A stretch of 40,672 bases of DNA from Clostridiales bacterium (GTDB lineage Bacteria > Bacillota > Clostridia > Oscillospirales > Oscillospiraceae): the NCBI GenBank assembly GCA_012719745.1, contig JAAXZS010000089.1, positions 1-40,672 on the forward strand, read 5' to 3'. The position numbers and the translations under genes are program-made. Below, piece after piece: positions 16,534 to 23,910 of this stretch; the stretch's first letter is position 1; every line of letters starts with the position of its first letter. A model generated the notes under the pieces. The model had not been told where the DNA came from and ran no database searches. It was given only the letters and a program-made list of their open reading frames with translations.

Positions 16534-17856
16534 GTGACAAAGGTTGCTTTTATTTCCCTTGGCTGTGCCAAGAATCTGGTGAATACCGAGCAGATGATGG
16601 CGCTTTGCCGTCAGGCGGGCTTTGCCGTGGGGGAGGAGCCCTCCGGCTCCGACGTGACGGTCATCAACACCTGCGGCTTTATCGACAGCGCCAAAACTGA
16701 GGCGATTGACACCATTCTGGCGGTGGCACAGCAAAAGGCGGCGGGACAGGTCAAAAAGATTCTGGTTACCGGCTGCCTTTCCCAGCGGTATCAAAAGGAG
16801 ATCGTGGAGGAGATGCCCGAAGTGGACGGCATTCTGGGCACGGGCAGCTACGGCAAGATCGTAGACGCTGTGCAGGAGGTGCTCTCCGGCGGGAATCCCT
16901 GTTTCTTTGACAGTATTCATGGCGATATTGACGAGTTTGACCGCGTGCTGACCACGCCCCGGTACTATGCCTATCTCCGCATCGCTGAGGGCTGCGACAA
17001 CCACTGTGCCTACTGCGTGATTCCATCCCTCCGGGGGAAATACCGCAGCCGGACGATGGAGCATGTGCTTGCGGAGGCAAAGAGGCTGTCCGAGGCGGGG
17101 GTCAAAGAGTTGATCGTCATCGCCCAGGACATTACCCGCTACGGTACTGACCTTTACGGGGAGCGAAAACTGTCCGCCCTTTTGCGGGAACTGGCCAAGA
17201 TGAATTTCCACTGGATTCGTTTGCACTATCTTTATCCCGATGAAATCACCGATGAGCTGATCGACACCATCGCGGGAGAGCCGAAGATCCTTAAATATCT
17301 GGATATTCCCATCCAGCACTGCAACGACCGGGTGCTCACCGCCATGAACCGCCGGGGCGACAAGGAATACCTGCTGGCGCTTTTCAAAAAGCTGCGGGCA
17401 AAAATCCCCGGTCTTGTGCTGCGAACCAGTCTCATTGCAGGTCTGCCCGGTGAGGATGAGGCTGCCTTTGAAGAGCTTTGCGGCTTTTTGGAGGAAGTTG
17501 GTATTGAGCGGGCCGGCGTATTTCCCTATTCCCCGGAGGAGGGGACGGCGGCTGCCAAAATGGAGCGGGTGGACACAGAGGAAGCCCAGCGCCGTGCGGA
17601 GCTGATCGTGGATGTGCAATCCCGCATCATTGACGCATACAATGAATCCATGCAGGGGCAAATTCGGGAGGTGCTCTGCACCGGCTACGACAGCCAGGCC
17701 ATGAGCTATGCCGGCCGCAGCTATGCTGAGTCTCCGGATATTGACGGAAAAATCTACTTTACCGCAGACCGCGAGGTGGCGGAAGGTGAGTTCGTGCCGG
17801 TGCGGATCACCGGAACCATGGACGGTGAGCTCACCGGACAGGTGTGGGAGGAATAA
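16534..17856 (+). CDS. rimO: Ribosomal protein S12 methylthiotransferase RimO
   Basis: Radical SAM enzyme that adds a methylthio group to Asp of ribosomal protein S12. Three N-terminal cluster cysteines (C11, C47, C81), the radical SAM triad CDNHCAYC (154-161) and a C-terminal TRAM domain (about 375-440) are present. The frame is open from ATG 16516, but AGAGGA at 16519-16524 lies after that ATG, so GTG 16534 (MTKVAFISLGCAKN) is preferred; 440 aa then matches the family. The alternative homolog MiaB is less likely given the LGCAKN start. Four bases before pgsA. Confidence 0.93.
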   Translation: MTKVAFISLGCAKNLVNTEQMMALCRQAGFAVGEEPSGSDVTVINTCGFIDSAKTEAIDTILAVAQQKAAGQVKKILVTGCLSQRYQKEIVEEMPEVDGILGTGSYGKIVDAVQEVLSGGNPCFFDSIHGDIDEFDRVLTTPRYYAYLRIAEGCDNHCAYCVIPSLRGKYRSRTMEHVLAEAKRLSEAGVKELIVIAQDITRYGTDLYGERKLSALLRELAKMNFHWIRLHYLYPDEITDELIDTIAGEPKILKYLDIPIQHCNDRVLTAMNRRGDKEYLLALFKKLRAKIPGLVLRTSLIAGLPGEDEAAFEELCGFLEEVGIERAGVFPYSPEEGTAAAKMERVDTEEAQRRAELIVDVQSRIIDAYNESMQGQIREVLCTGYDSQAMSYAGRSYAESPDIDGKIYFTADREVAEGEFVPVRITGTMDGELTGQVWEE

Positions 17857-17859
17857 AAA

Positions 17860-18381
17860 ATGACGACTGCCAATAAGCTGACACTTGTGCGTATTGCGCT
17901 GATTCCTGTTTTTTTGGTGGTGCTGTACTGGGGCTTTCCCGGCAGCCAATACTGGGCGCTGGGCATTTATGCGGTGGCCTGCTGCACCGACTTTGTGGAT
18001 GGGTATATTGCCCGACACTACAACCAGGTCACGGATTTCGGAAAGTTTATGGATCCGCTGGCGGATAAAATGCTGGTGATGGCAGCCCTCTGCTGGTTTG
18101 TGGAGCAGGGCAGCATGGCCGGCTGGGTGCTGGCCGTGGTACTGTTCCGGGAATTTGCTGTCTCCGGTATGCGTATGGTGGCCGTGGAGGGCGGACGGGT
18201 GATTGCTGCCGCCTGGTCGGGCAAGATTAAGACTGCCAGCACCATGGTGAGCATCTGCCTCATGCTGCTGGGCATTCCCCACTGGCTCAATATCACCTGT
18301 CAGGCTGTGATTCTGGTGACCACGGTTTATTCCGGTATCGAATATTTTGTAAAGAACCGGGATGTGATTAAATCAGCTTGA
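17860..18381 (+). CDS. pgsA: CDP-diacylglycerol-glycerol-3-phosphate 3-phosphatidyltransferase
   Basis: Inner-membrane enzyme making phosphatidylglycerophosphate, first step to phosphatidylglycerol. The CDP-alcohol phosphotransferase signature D-x2-DG-x2-AR-x8-G-x3-D-x3-D is complete (D44, D47, G48, A51, R52, G61, D65, D69) and is embedded in multiple hydrophobic helices. 173 aa is usual. Starts 3 bp after rimO. No terminator follows; the cysS promoter overlaps its stop codon. Confidence 0.94.
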   Translation: MTTANKLTLVRIALIPVFLVVLYWGFPGSQYWALGIYAVACCTDFVDGYIARHYNQVTDFGKFMDPLADKMLVMAALCWFVEQGSMAGWVLAVVLFREFAVSGMRMVAVEGGRVIAAAWSGKIKTASTMVSICLMLLGIPHWLNITCQAVILVTTVYSGIEYFVKNRDVIKSA

Positions 18382-18406
18382 CACTTTCAAAAAAAGCTGA
18401 TAATAT
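18378..18406 (+). promoter_or_regulatory. Promoter of the T-box-cysS unit
   Basis: Perfect TTGACA at 18378-18383 and TAATAT at 18401-18406 with 17-bp spacing; the -35 overlaps the pgsA stop codon. Confidence 0.75.
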
Positions 18407-18412
18407 AAACGA

Positions 18413-18642
18413 TAATCCAATAGCGTGAAGAACGGAAAGAGTAGTCCCGGGTCGCTGGAAAGAGAGAAGCCGCCACCGGCTGAAAGCGGTTTTGCAGCAA
18501 GCGGGGGGAAGTGCGTCCGGGAGCGCGGGGGATGTGGATGCCCCCCGTCTGGCCTGCGTCATTAGGCTTTTTGAGTGATAAAAGAGAGTGGAACCGCGAT
18601 GATCGCCTCTCATGCCCTAACCGGCATGAGAGGCGTTTTTTT
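18413..18642 (+). promoter_or_regulatory. T-box riboswitch, cysteine specifier
   Basis: Untranslated leader that senses uncharged tRNA-Cys and switches between terminator and antiterminator. Stem I landmarks are the AGTA loop-E piece (18440-18443), the AG-bulge AGAGAG (about 18461-18466) and the probable specifier TGC at 18512-18514. The conserved T-box AGAGTGGAACCGCG is at 18585-18598. The terminator at 18604-18642 has a 13-bp stem and seven T. Specifier placement is by manual folding and so moderately sure, but it agrees with the downstream gene. Confidence 0.9.
18604..18642 (+). terminator. T-box terminator
   Basis: CGCCTCTCATGCC (18604-18616) pairs perfectly with GGCATGAGAGGCG (18623-18635), followed by seven T. 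Competes with the T-box antiterminator. Confidence 0.9.
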
Positions 18643-18706
18643 GTTTCACGGCGTTTCATCCCGTTTCAGAATTTTTAAAATATTTCATCATAAAGGAGTC
18701 CTGTTT

Positions 18707-20158
18707 ATGTACCTGTATAACTCAGCCACCCATAAAAAAGAGGAATTTAAAACCAACCATCCTGACATCCTGAAAATGTACACCTGCGGCCCCACGGTGT
18801 ACCATTTTGCCCATATCGGAAACCTGCGTTCCTACATCATGGAGGATGTGCTGGAGAAATATCTGCGCTATGTGGGCTACAACGTCAAGCGCGTCATGAA
18901 CATCACCGATGTGGGGCACCTGACCTCCGACGCCGACGAGGGAGAGGACAAAATGCTCAAGGGCGCCCGCCGGGAACACAAGTCCGTTATGGAGATCGCT
19001 CAGTTTTACACCGACGCCTTTTTCGACGACTGCAAAAAGCTGAACATCAAGACCCCTGACGTGGTGGAGCCGGCTACCCACTGCATTGACGAGTATATCA
19101 AGATCATTACCCGCCTTCTTGAAAACGGTCACGCTTACCAGGCCGGCGGCAATGTGTATTTTGACACCTCAAAGCTGGATAAATACTATATTTTCAACGA
19201 ACACAACGAAGAGGATCTGGCCGTGGGCGTCCGGGAGGGCGTGGAGGAGGATACCAATAAGCGCAACAAAAATGACTTTGTGCTGTGGTTTACCAAATCC
19301 AAGTTTGAGGATCAGGCCCTGAAATGGGACTCCCCCTGGGGCGTGGGCTATCCCGGATGGCACATTGAATGCTCCGGTATCTCCATGAAGCATCTGGGCG
19401 AGGATCTGGATATTCACTGCGGCGGCGTCGACAACGCTTTCCCCCATCATACCAACGAGATCGCCCAGAGCGAATCCTACCTGGGGCATCACTGGTGCAA
19501 CTGGTGGTTCCATGTGCTGCATCTGAATACCAACGACGGCAAGATGTCCAAGTCCAAGGGTGAGTTTCTCACGGTTTCTCTGCTGGAGCAGAAGGGCTAC
19601 GACCCCATGGCCTATCGGTTTTTCTGCCTCCAGTCACACTATCGCAAGGTGCTGGTGTTTAGCTATGAGAATCTGGACAATGCGGCGCTGGCTTACAGCA
19701 AGCTGATTGCCAAAATTGCCGCGCTGAAGGACAACGAGGCTGACACGGTGGATATGGCCGCGGCGGAGGAGCTGCAAAAGAAGTTCCGTGCGGCCCTTGA
19801 CAACGACCTGAATACCTCTTTGGCGCTGACCGTCCTCTACGATGTGCTTAAAGCCAAGACCAACGACAAGACCAAGCTTTATGTATTGGCCGATTTTGAT
19901 AAGGTATTAAGCCTTAACCTGCTGGAGGAAGCGGCCAAACGACGCAACGAGTCTGCAGCGGCCACCACGGTGGGCGGCTTTACGGTGGTATCTGAGTCCG
20001 GCGAAAGCGATCAGGATGTGGAGGATAAGATCCGCGCCCGGGCCGAAGCTAAGAAGGCCAAGGACTTTGCCGGGGCCGACCGTATCCGGGACGAGCTGAA
20101 GGCCCAGGGCATTGAGGTTACCGATGTGCCCGGTGGCGCCAAGTGGAAGCGCGTGTAA
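18707..20158 (+). CDS. cysS: Cysteinyl-tRNA synthetase
   Basis: Class I aminoacyl-tRNA synthetase, 483 aa. HIGH-type motif FAHIGNLR (about 34-41), zinc ligand C27 in TCGPT, WHIECSG, HCGGVDNAFPHHTNEIAQSE and KMSKSK (279-284) are present; the C-terminal anticodon-binding helical domain includes KKAKDFAGADRIRDEL. An open frame extends upstream into the T-box, but AAAGGAG at 18692-18698 fixes ATG 18707. Expression is controlled by the Cys T-box. Confidence 0.97.
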   Translation: MYLYNSATHKKEEFKTNHPDILKMYTCGPTVYHFAHIGNLRSYIMEDVLEKYLRYVGYNVKRVMNITDVGHLTSDADEGEDKMLKGARREHKSVMEIAQFYTDAFFDDCKKLNIKTPDVVEPATHCIDEYIKIITRLLENGHAYQAGGNVYFDTSKLDKYYIFNEHNEEDLAVGVREGVEEDTNKRNKNDFVLWFTKSKFEDQALKWDSPWGVGYPGWHIECSGISMKHLGEDLDIHCGGVDNAFPHHTNEIAQSESYLGHHWCNWWFHVLHLNTNDGKMSKSKGEFLTVSLLEQKGYDPMAYRFFCLQSHYRKVLVFSYENLDNAALAYSKLIAKIAALKDNEADTVDMAAAEELQKKFRAALDNDLNTSLALTVLYDVLKAKTNDKTKLYVLADFDKVLSLNLLEEAAKRRNESAAATTVGGFTVVSESGESDQDVEDKIRARAEAKKAKDFAGADRIRDELKAQGIEVTDVPGGAKWKRV

Positions 20159-20166
20159 CAAAAAAC

Positions 20167-20202
20167 AAAAAAGATTCCGGCGTTTTGACGCCGGAATCTT
20201 TT
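20167..20202 (+). terminator. Terminator after cysS
   Basis: Perfect 12-bp stem (20171-20182 with 20189-20200) flanked by A-rich and T-rich ends. Confidence 0.9.
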
Positions 20203-20220
20203 GACGAGGCATTTCTTTTA

Positions 20221-20252
20221 TTGACAAGATACGTCAAAAAAGATAGTATAAT
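20221..20252 (+). promoter_or_regulatory. Promoter of the XRE-cupin gene
   Basis: TTGACA at 20221-20226; TAGTAT at 20244-20249 gives 17-bp spacing, overlapping a TATAAT at 20247-20252 with 20-bp spacing. Confidence 0.65.
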
Positions 20253-20290
20253 ATCGAAAATACACAATATGATGAAAGCTTGGTGACGCA

Positions 20291-20845
20291 ATGGAGATCA
20301 ATCAGGCCGTAGCGGAGAATATTCACCGAATTCGGAAAATAGAAAAACTGAGTATTGATCGGGCAGCGGAGCTCTCCGGCATATCCAAAAGCATGTGGGG
20401 GCAGATCGAGCGCGGCAGCGTGAACCCCACGATTTCCGTGCTGCAAAAGATTGCCCAGGGATTGCGGACGCCGCTTACGGATCTGATCGCCAATGACGAT
20501 GAGCCGGCAACGGCCGTTTACAGGGCGCTGGATGTGGGCAGCATCCGTTCGGCGGGCGGAAAGATGATTCGCTACCCACTTCTGCCCATGGATAATTTCT
20601 CCCGCTGCGAGAGCAGTCAGCTGGACATATTTATCAGCGGAAAGTATGAACCCGATGATCACATTCCCGGCTCCCAGGTCTATCTGACCGTATTAAGCGG
20701 TATGGTGGAGGTGTGTGTGGGTGAAGAAACGTGGCTGCTGGAGACACGGGACAGTATGCGCCTGGCCGGTGATCTTTCCTGGCAGTGCGTCAATGCGGGC
20801 AACTCCACGGTGCGGTTGATGGAACGGGTTTATTACAGGCGCTGA
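20291..20845 (+). CDS. XRE-family regulator with C-terminal cupin domain
   Basis: DNA-binding regulator of 184 aa. An N-terminal helix-turn-helix (about 8-62: LSIDRAAELSGISKSMWGQIERGSVNPTI in pieces) precedes a small beta-barrel cupin (about 110-180: PDDHIPGSQVYLTVLSG, then a terminal GNSTVRLMERVYYR strand) likely to bind a small ligand. The start ATG 20291 has only a weak GGTG upstream. Located beside an acetyltransferase gene, a combination seen in amino-acid or amine metabolism regulators of this type; the target is unknown. Confidence 0.88.
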   Translation: MEINQAVAENIHRIRKIEKLSIDRAAELSGISKSMWGQIERGSVNPTISVLQKIAQGLRTPLTDLIANDDEPATAVYRALDVGSIRSAGGKMIRYPLLPMDNFSRCESSQLDIFISGKYEPDDHIPGSQVYLTVLSGMVEVCVGEETWLLETRDSMRLAGDLSWQCVNAGNSTVRLMERVYYRR

Positions 20846-20883
20846 TTTGTACATAACCACTGCTGGGGAAGGAAGTGGACAGC

Positions 20884-21376
20884 ATGAGCTTGGAGATGGT
20901 TCTCGCCTATGACCGGCCGGAGGAGATAAGGGCTCTTTTTTCAGAGTATACCGCCATGCTGGTGGAAAACGACCCGGCATTTAAGGCCTATCTTGCCATA
21001 CAGCGGTATGACGAGGAAGTGCTGCATCCGGAGAAAAAATATGGGTTGCCCGATGGCCGCCTCTATGCCGCCCTCTGGGACGGACAGCCGGTGGGATGCA
21101 TTGGGCTTAAGAAGATAGACGGACAGTGCTGTGAGCTGAAACGACTGTATGTGCGCCCGCCTTTCCGGCACCGTCATATTGCCCGGCAGCTGGTGGAGCG
21201 GGTTATAAACGATGCCAAAACCATTGGCTATGACTGCATACGGCTGGATACGGCTGGATACGCTGCCTTTTCTGCAAGACGCCATTCGGCTGTACAAGGC
21301 CTATGGATTCTATGAGATACCCCGCTACAACGACAGCCCCATGGATACCTCCATTTATATGAAGCTGGATTTATAA
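20884..21376 (+). pseudogene. GNAT N-acetyltransferase, frameshifted by 10-bp duplication
   Basis: A GNAT-fold acetyltransferase with an N-terminal helix-strand region, LPDGRLYAALWDGQPVGCIGLK, the CELKRLYVRPPFRHRHIARQLV acetyl-CoA loop region and IGYDCIRLDT. After this the frame is broken: CGGCTGGATA occurs twice in tandem (21241-21250 and 21251-21260). Removing one copy restores a 160-aa protein whose end reads LPFLQDAIRLYKAYGFYEI, the classic GNAT terminus, stopping at 21374-21376. As sequenced, translation runs 20884-21315 and ends in 22 or so foreign residues. SD AAGGAAG supports ATG 20884 over GTG 20875. Confidence 0.85.
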
Positions 21377-21406
21377 AAAATACCCGCTGTGGCAGCGGGT
21401 ATTTTT
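21376..21406. terminator. Bidirectional terminator between GNAT and UDG genes
   Basis: AAAAATACCCGCTG pairs perfectly with CAGCGGGTATTTTT across a TGG loop; serves convergent genes on both strands. Confidence 0.9.
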
Positions 21407-21421
21407 ATCATTATTTCGGGG

Positions 21422-21997
21422 TTAAACGGACAGGGGCGTGTGGTCACAGATCTCTCGGATCTTGGCTTGCAGGCGCTTAAGATCTTCAAAGGTCTCCGGC
21501 TTTTTGCGGGGGTCCCGCAGCAGGGCGGCGGGGTGGTAGAGAGCCATCATCTGGACGCCGTCCTTTTCAAAAAACTGCCCATGCTCCTGGGTAATCTTGA
21601 AATCGGGCTTGATGATCTCCATGGCGGAAATGCGCCCCAGACATACCACAATTTTGGGACGCATCAGCTCCATCTGCCGGCCCAAATAATCCCGGCAGGC
21701 GTCCTTTTCCGTGTTCAGCGGGTCCCGGTTCTGGGGCGGGCGACACTTGATGCTGTTGGCAATATAAATTTTGGAGCGATCCAGACCGATCATCTCCATC
21801 ATATCGTCCAGCAGTTTTCCCGCCCGGCCCACAAAGGGCTCGCCTTGGGCGTCCTCATTGGCACCGGGAGCTTCGCCGATAAACAGCACCTCCGCGTTTT
21901 GATTGCCTACACCGAAAACCACATTGGTGCGCGTTTCGCAAAGAGCGCAGCGGCGGCAATGGAGACATTCCTCTTTCAATTCTTCCCAGGCACCCAT
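21422..21997 (-). CDS. Uracil-DNA glycosylase, family 4 (Fe-S type)
   Basis: Removes uracil from DNA. 191 aa from ATG 21997, which is preceded by GAGAGGAT; a longer frame upstream lacks family similarity. The 4Fe-4S ligands C14, C17, C85 ([10 protein letters not shown]) and C101 are at family positions, with active-site motif [20 protein letters not shown] (41-60) and C-terminal HPAALLRDP. This places it in the family 4 (TIGR00758) group rather than the Ung family. Confidence 0.93.
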   Translation of the reverse strand: MGAWEELKEECLHCRRCALCETRTNVVFGVGNQNAEVLFIGEAPGANEDAQGEPFVGRAGKLLDDMMEMIGLDRSKIYIANSIKCRPPQNRDPLNTEKDACRDYLGRQMELMRPKIVVCLGRISAMEIIKPDFKITQEHGQFFEKDGVQMMALYHPAALLRDPRKKPETFEDLKRLQAKIREICDHTPLSV

Positions 21998-22027
21998 GAC
22001 GATCCATCCTCTCAAACTGTTTTTTTC

Positions 22028-22056
22028 AGTGTAACAGAAACGAAACCATTTGACAA
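22028..22056 (-). promoter_or_regulatory. UDG promoter
   Basis: On the minus strand TTGTCA (22051-22056) and TACACT (22028-22033) with 17-bp spacing, 31 bp before the start codon. Confidence 0.7.
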
Positions 22057-22109
22057 CCACCTGTATTTTCCGCAATGTCCGGGACAAACTGAAAAAAAGG
22101 GGGGACAGC

Positions 22110-22667
22110 ATGGCGCGGTGGTTCTGGATTTTGATACTGTACAGCTTCGGCGGATTTTTGCTGGAAAAAATATTTGCGGCGGCGACAAAAGCCCGTCATC
22201 GGGTGCGCTCCTGCCGCCTTTTACTGCCGCTGTGCCCGGTCTATGGGCTGGGGATGGCGGCAGTGCTGCTTTTGCCGGCGGGTATCCGGGAAAATGCGGC
22301 ACTGCTGGTTTTGTGCGGCGGTCTGGCTGCCACGGGTGTAGAATACCTGCTCCATCTTTTTTATGAAAAGGCGCTGGGCGTCGCGTTTTGGGATTACAGC
22401 AGGTGCCGGCTTAACCTGGAAGGGCGGGTATGCCTGCCCTTTGCCGCTGTCTGGGGCGTTTTGGCGGCTATTGCGGTGCGGTATGCACAGCCGCCGCTGG
22501 AGGAACTGATTTTACGGATTCCGCCGGGACTTACTTTTGCTGCCATGCTTTTGTGCACGGCGGATACCGTGATCTCCCTGCATTTGCTGCGCCGCAGCGG
22601 TAATATTGACCTGATGAGCGTGCCCCGGCTGGTAGGAGAACTGACACAGCAAGGAGAAACTATATAA
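22110..22667 (+). CDS. CmpB-like putative ABC-transporter type IV membrane protein
   Basis: Integral membrane protein of 185 aa. The N-terminal helix YSFGGFLLEKIF, the CPVYGLGMAAVLLLP segment, VEYLLHLFYEKALGVAFWDYS and LNLEGRVCLPFAAVWGVLA are the conserved pieces of the PF06541 family, whose name (ABC transporter type IV) reflects a prediction, not biochemistry. Four to five hydrophobic helices. A purine-rich AGGGGGG site precedes ATG 22110; the longer frame from 22050 overlaps the divergent promoter region and is not favoured. No ATPase gene nearby. Confidence 0.8.
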   Translation: MARWFWILILYSFGGFLLEKIFAAATKARHRVRSCRLLLPLCPVYGLGMAAVLLLPAGIRENAALLVLCGGLAATGVEYLLHLFYEKALGVAFWDYSRCRLNLEGRVCLPFAAVWGVLAAIAVRYAQPPLEELILRIPPGLTFAAMLLCTADTVISLHLLRRSGNIDLMSVPRLVGELTQQGETI

Positions 22668-22672
22668 ACAGG

Positions 22673-22700
22673 AGGCCCGCCGTCAACTGACGGCGGGCCT
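22673..22700. repeat. Left hairpin of element B (28 bp)
   Basis: A 13-bp perfect stem (AGGCCCGCCGTCA with its complement) and loop AC. The exact reverse complement, with loop GT, is found at 22862-22889. There is no T-run, so it is not a standard terminator. Confidence 0.85.
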
Positions 22701-22779
22701 GAGACTGTCGATAAAACCTGAAATTTTGGACAACGGGAAGGAAGATAGTTACGAAAGAAACCCAGGAGGGGTGTCTTTC

Positions 22780-22905
22780 GTGTTAAATTATAAGTTTTTT
22801 GAACTTTTAAAAGTTCAAAAAATCTTGCTCAGCTTGTCGAAAAGGCTTTTTCGACAAGCTGAGGCCCGCCGTCAGTTGACGGCGGGCCTTATAGATTACA
22901 TATGA
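22780..22905 (+). CDS. Possible 41-aa small ORF inside element B
   Basis: GTG 22780 has AGGAGG 10 nt upstream (22764-22769). The frame encodes a basic, partly amphipathic peptide (FFELLKVQKILLSLSKRLF in the middle) and runs through the right terminal hairpin into the end of the opposite-strand hydrolase gene. Much of the coding sequence is palindromic, so the frame may be accidental. I recognise no family. Confidence 0.25.
   Translation: MLNYKFFELLKVQKILLSLSKRLFRQAEARRQLTAGLIDYI
22862..22889. repeat. Right hairpin of element B (28 bp)
   Basis: Exact inverted copy of 22673-22700; lies 7 bp from the end of the hydrolase gene. Confidence 0.85.
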
Positions 22906-23822
22906 CTCTTAAGCCAGCTGTAAATATCCGCGGAAACCGTTTCCTTTTCCTTTTCGTTGAGGATCTCATGGCGCAGCCCCTCATAGAGCTTCAGCGTCAC
23001 ATCCTGTACGCCTGCTTTTAAAAAAGCCTCATAGGCCCGACGGACGCCCTTGCCCTGCGCCCCCACCGGATCGGCGGCGCCGGCCACAAAGAGAATGGGG
23101 GTTTTGCCATCCATTTGTTTCAGGTTGTCGGGGTCCTGATTAAAGCGAAAGCCCTCCAGCATGTCCAAAAACAACCCCACGGTGGCGTCCTGCCCGCAAA
23201 GGGGATCGGCAATATAGCGATCCACGTTGCCGTTGTCCACTGAGAGCCAGTCGAAGGCAGTGCGGTTAGGGGAAAAGGACTTGTTATAGCCGCCGAAAGC
23301 CATTTTATTCACCAGGGGACTGACGCCGTTTTTACCATAGCGCCGGGCCTCCGCCTTGGCCACAAGGCGGCCGGCGGTGATAACGGCGGGGGACTGCCAG
23401 CCTGTGCCCATAATGACCGCGCCGTGTACCGTGCCGGGATAGCGGATCAGGTAGGAGCGGGTCAGAAAGGAACCCATGCTGTGTCCCATCAAAAAAAGAG
23501 GCACATGGGGGAAATCCTCCTGTGCCCGGAGGTGGAGAGAATAGAGGTCGTTGACCACATGGGTCCAGCCGTCCGCTTCCCCAAAATAGACAGGCGTCTC
23601 TCCCGCGGAGCCGCCATGGCCCAGATGGTCGTTGCCCACCACCGCAATGCCCCGGTCGTTGAGATACCGGGCAAAGCCGCCATACCGGGCGATGTATTCG
23701 GAAACGCCGTGGGCAATCTGAAGAACAGCGATGATTTCCCGATCCTCGGGTATCCATTCCATGGCGTGGAGTTTTGCTTTACCGTCGCTGGAGAGAAAGG
23801 TGAATTCATTAATTTTTGTCAT
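22896..23822 (-). CDS. Alpha/beta hydrolase, monoacylglycerol-lipase/S33 type
   Basis: A 308-aa serine hydrolase. Nucleophile elbow GHSMGS (S115 about), oxyanion region IAHGVSEYIARY (36-47), the NDHLGHGGSAG strand, catalytic Asp in AGAADPVG and His in EGLRHEI near the C-terminus. This pattern matches the Hydrolase_4 family including monoacylglycerol lipases and lysophospholipases. Start ATG 23822 follows GGGAGG; the frame runs further upstream without family support. No signal peptide. Divergent from glpK with 88 bp between, which suggests a glycerol ester substrate, but that is inference. Confidence 0.88.
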   Translation of the reverse strand: MTKINEFTFLSSDGKAKLHAMEWIPEDREIIAVLQIAHGVSEYIARYGGFARYLNDRGIAVVGNDHLGHGGSAGETPVYFGEADGWTHVVNDLYSLHLRAQEDFPHVPLFLMGHSMGSFLTRSYLIRYPGTVHGAVIMGTGWQSPAVITAGRLVAKAEARRYGKNGVSPLVNKMAFGGYNKSFSPNRTAFDWLSVDNGNVDRYIADPLCGQDATVGLFLDMLEGFRFNQDPDNLKQMDGKTPILFVAGAADPVGAQGKGVRRAYEAFLKAGVQDVTLKLYEGLRHEILNEKEKETVSADIYSWLKSHM

Positions 23823-23910
23823 AGAAAATACAGCCTCCCTGTGATATGATAGGGACAAATACTGGTGATAGTATACCACCAACTTTAAAAAAAAGATACA
23901 GGAGGCCGCC

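Larger units (their letters stand above)
22673..22889. repeat. Element B: 217-bp intergenic element with inverted terminal hairpins
   Basis: Between the CmpB-like gene and the convergent hydrolase. Perfect 28-bp terminal inverted repeats, each itself a hairpin, continue imperfectly inward (13 of 18 positions: GAGACTGTCGATAAAACC against the complement of the right end). Inside are an imperfect 13-bp hairpin at 22751-22781 with AGGAG in its loop, a perfect 28-bp palindrome at 22795-22822, and a perfect 14-bp stem at 22830-22843/22848-22861. The last arm ends in TTCGACAAGCTG (22850-22861) abutting the right terminal hairpin. The layout is MITE- or REP-like. Confidence 0.75.

Noticed and set aside
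18575..18706. N-terminal extension of cysS from the upstream ATG
   Set aside because: It overlaps the T-box antiterminator and terminator; a clear ribosome site and the family start are at 18707.
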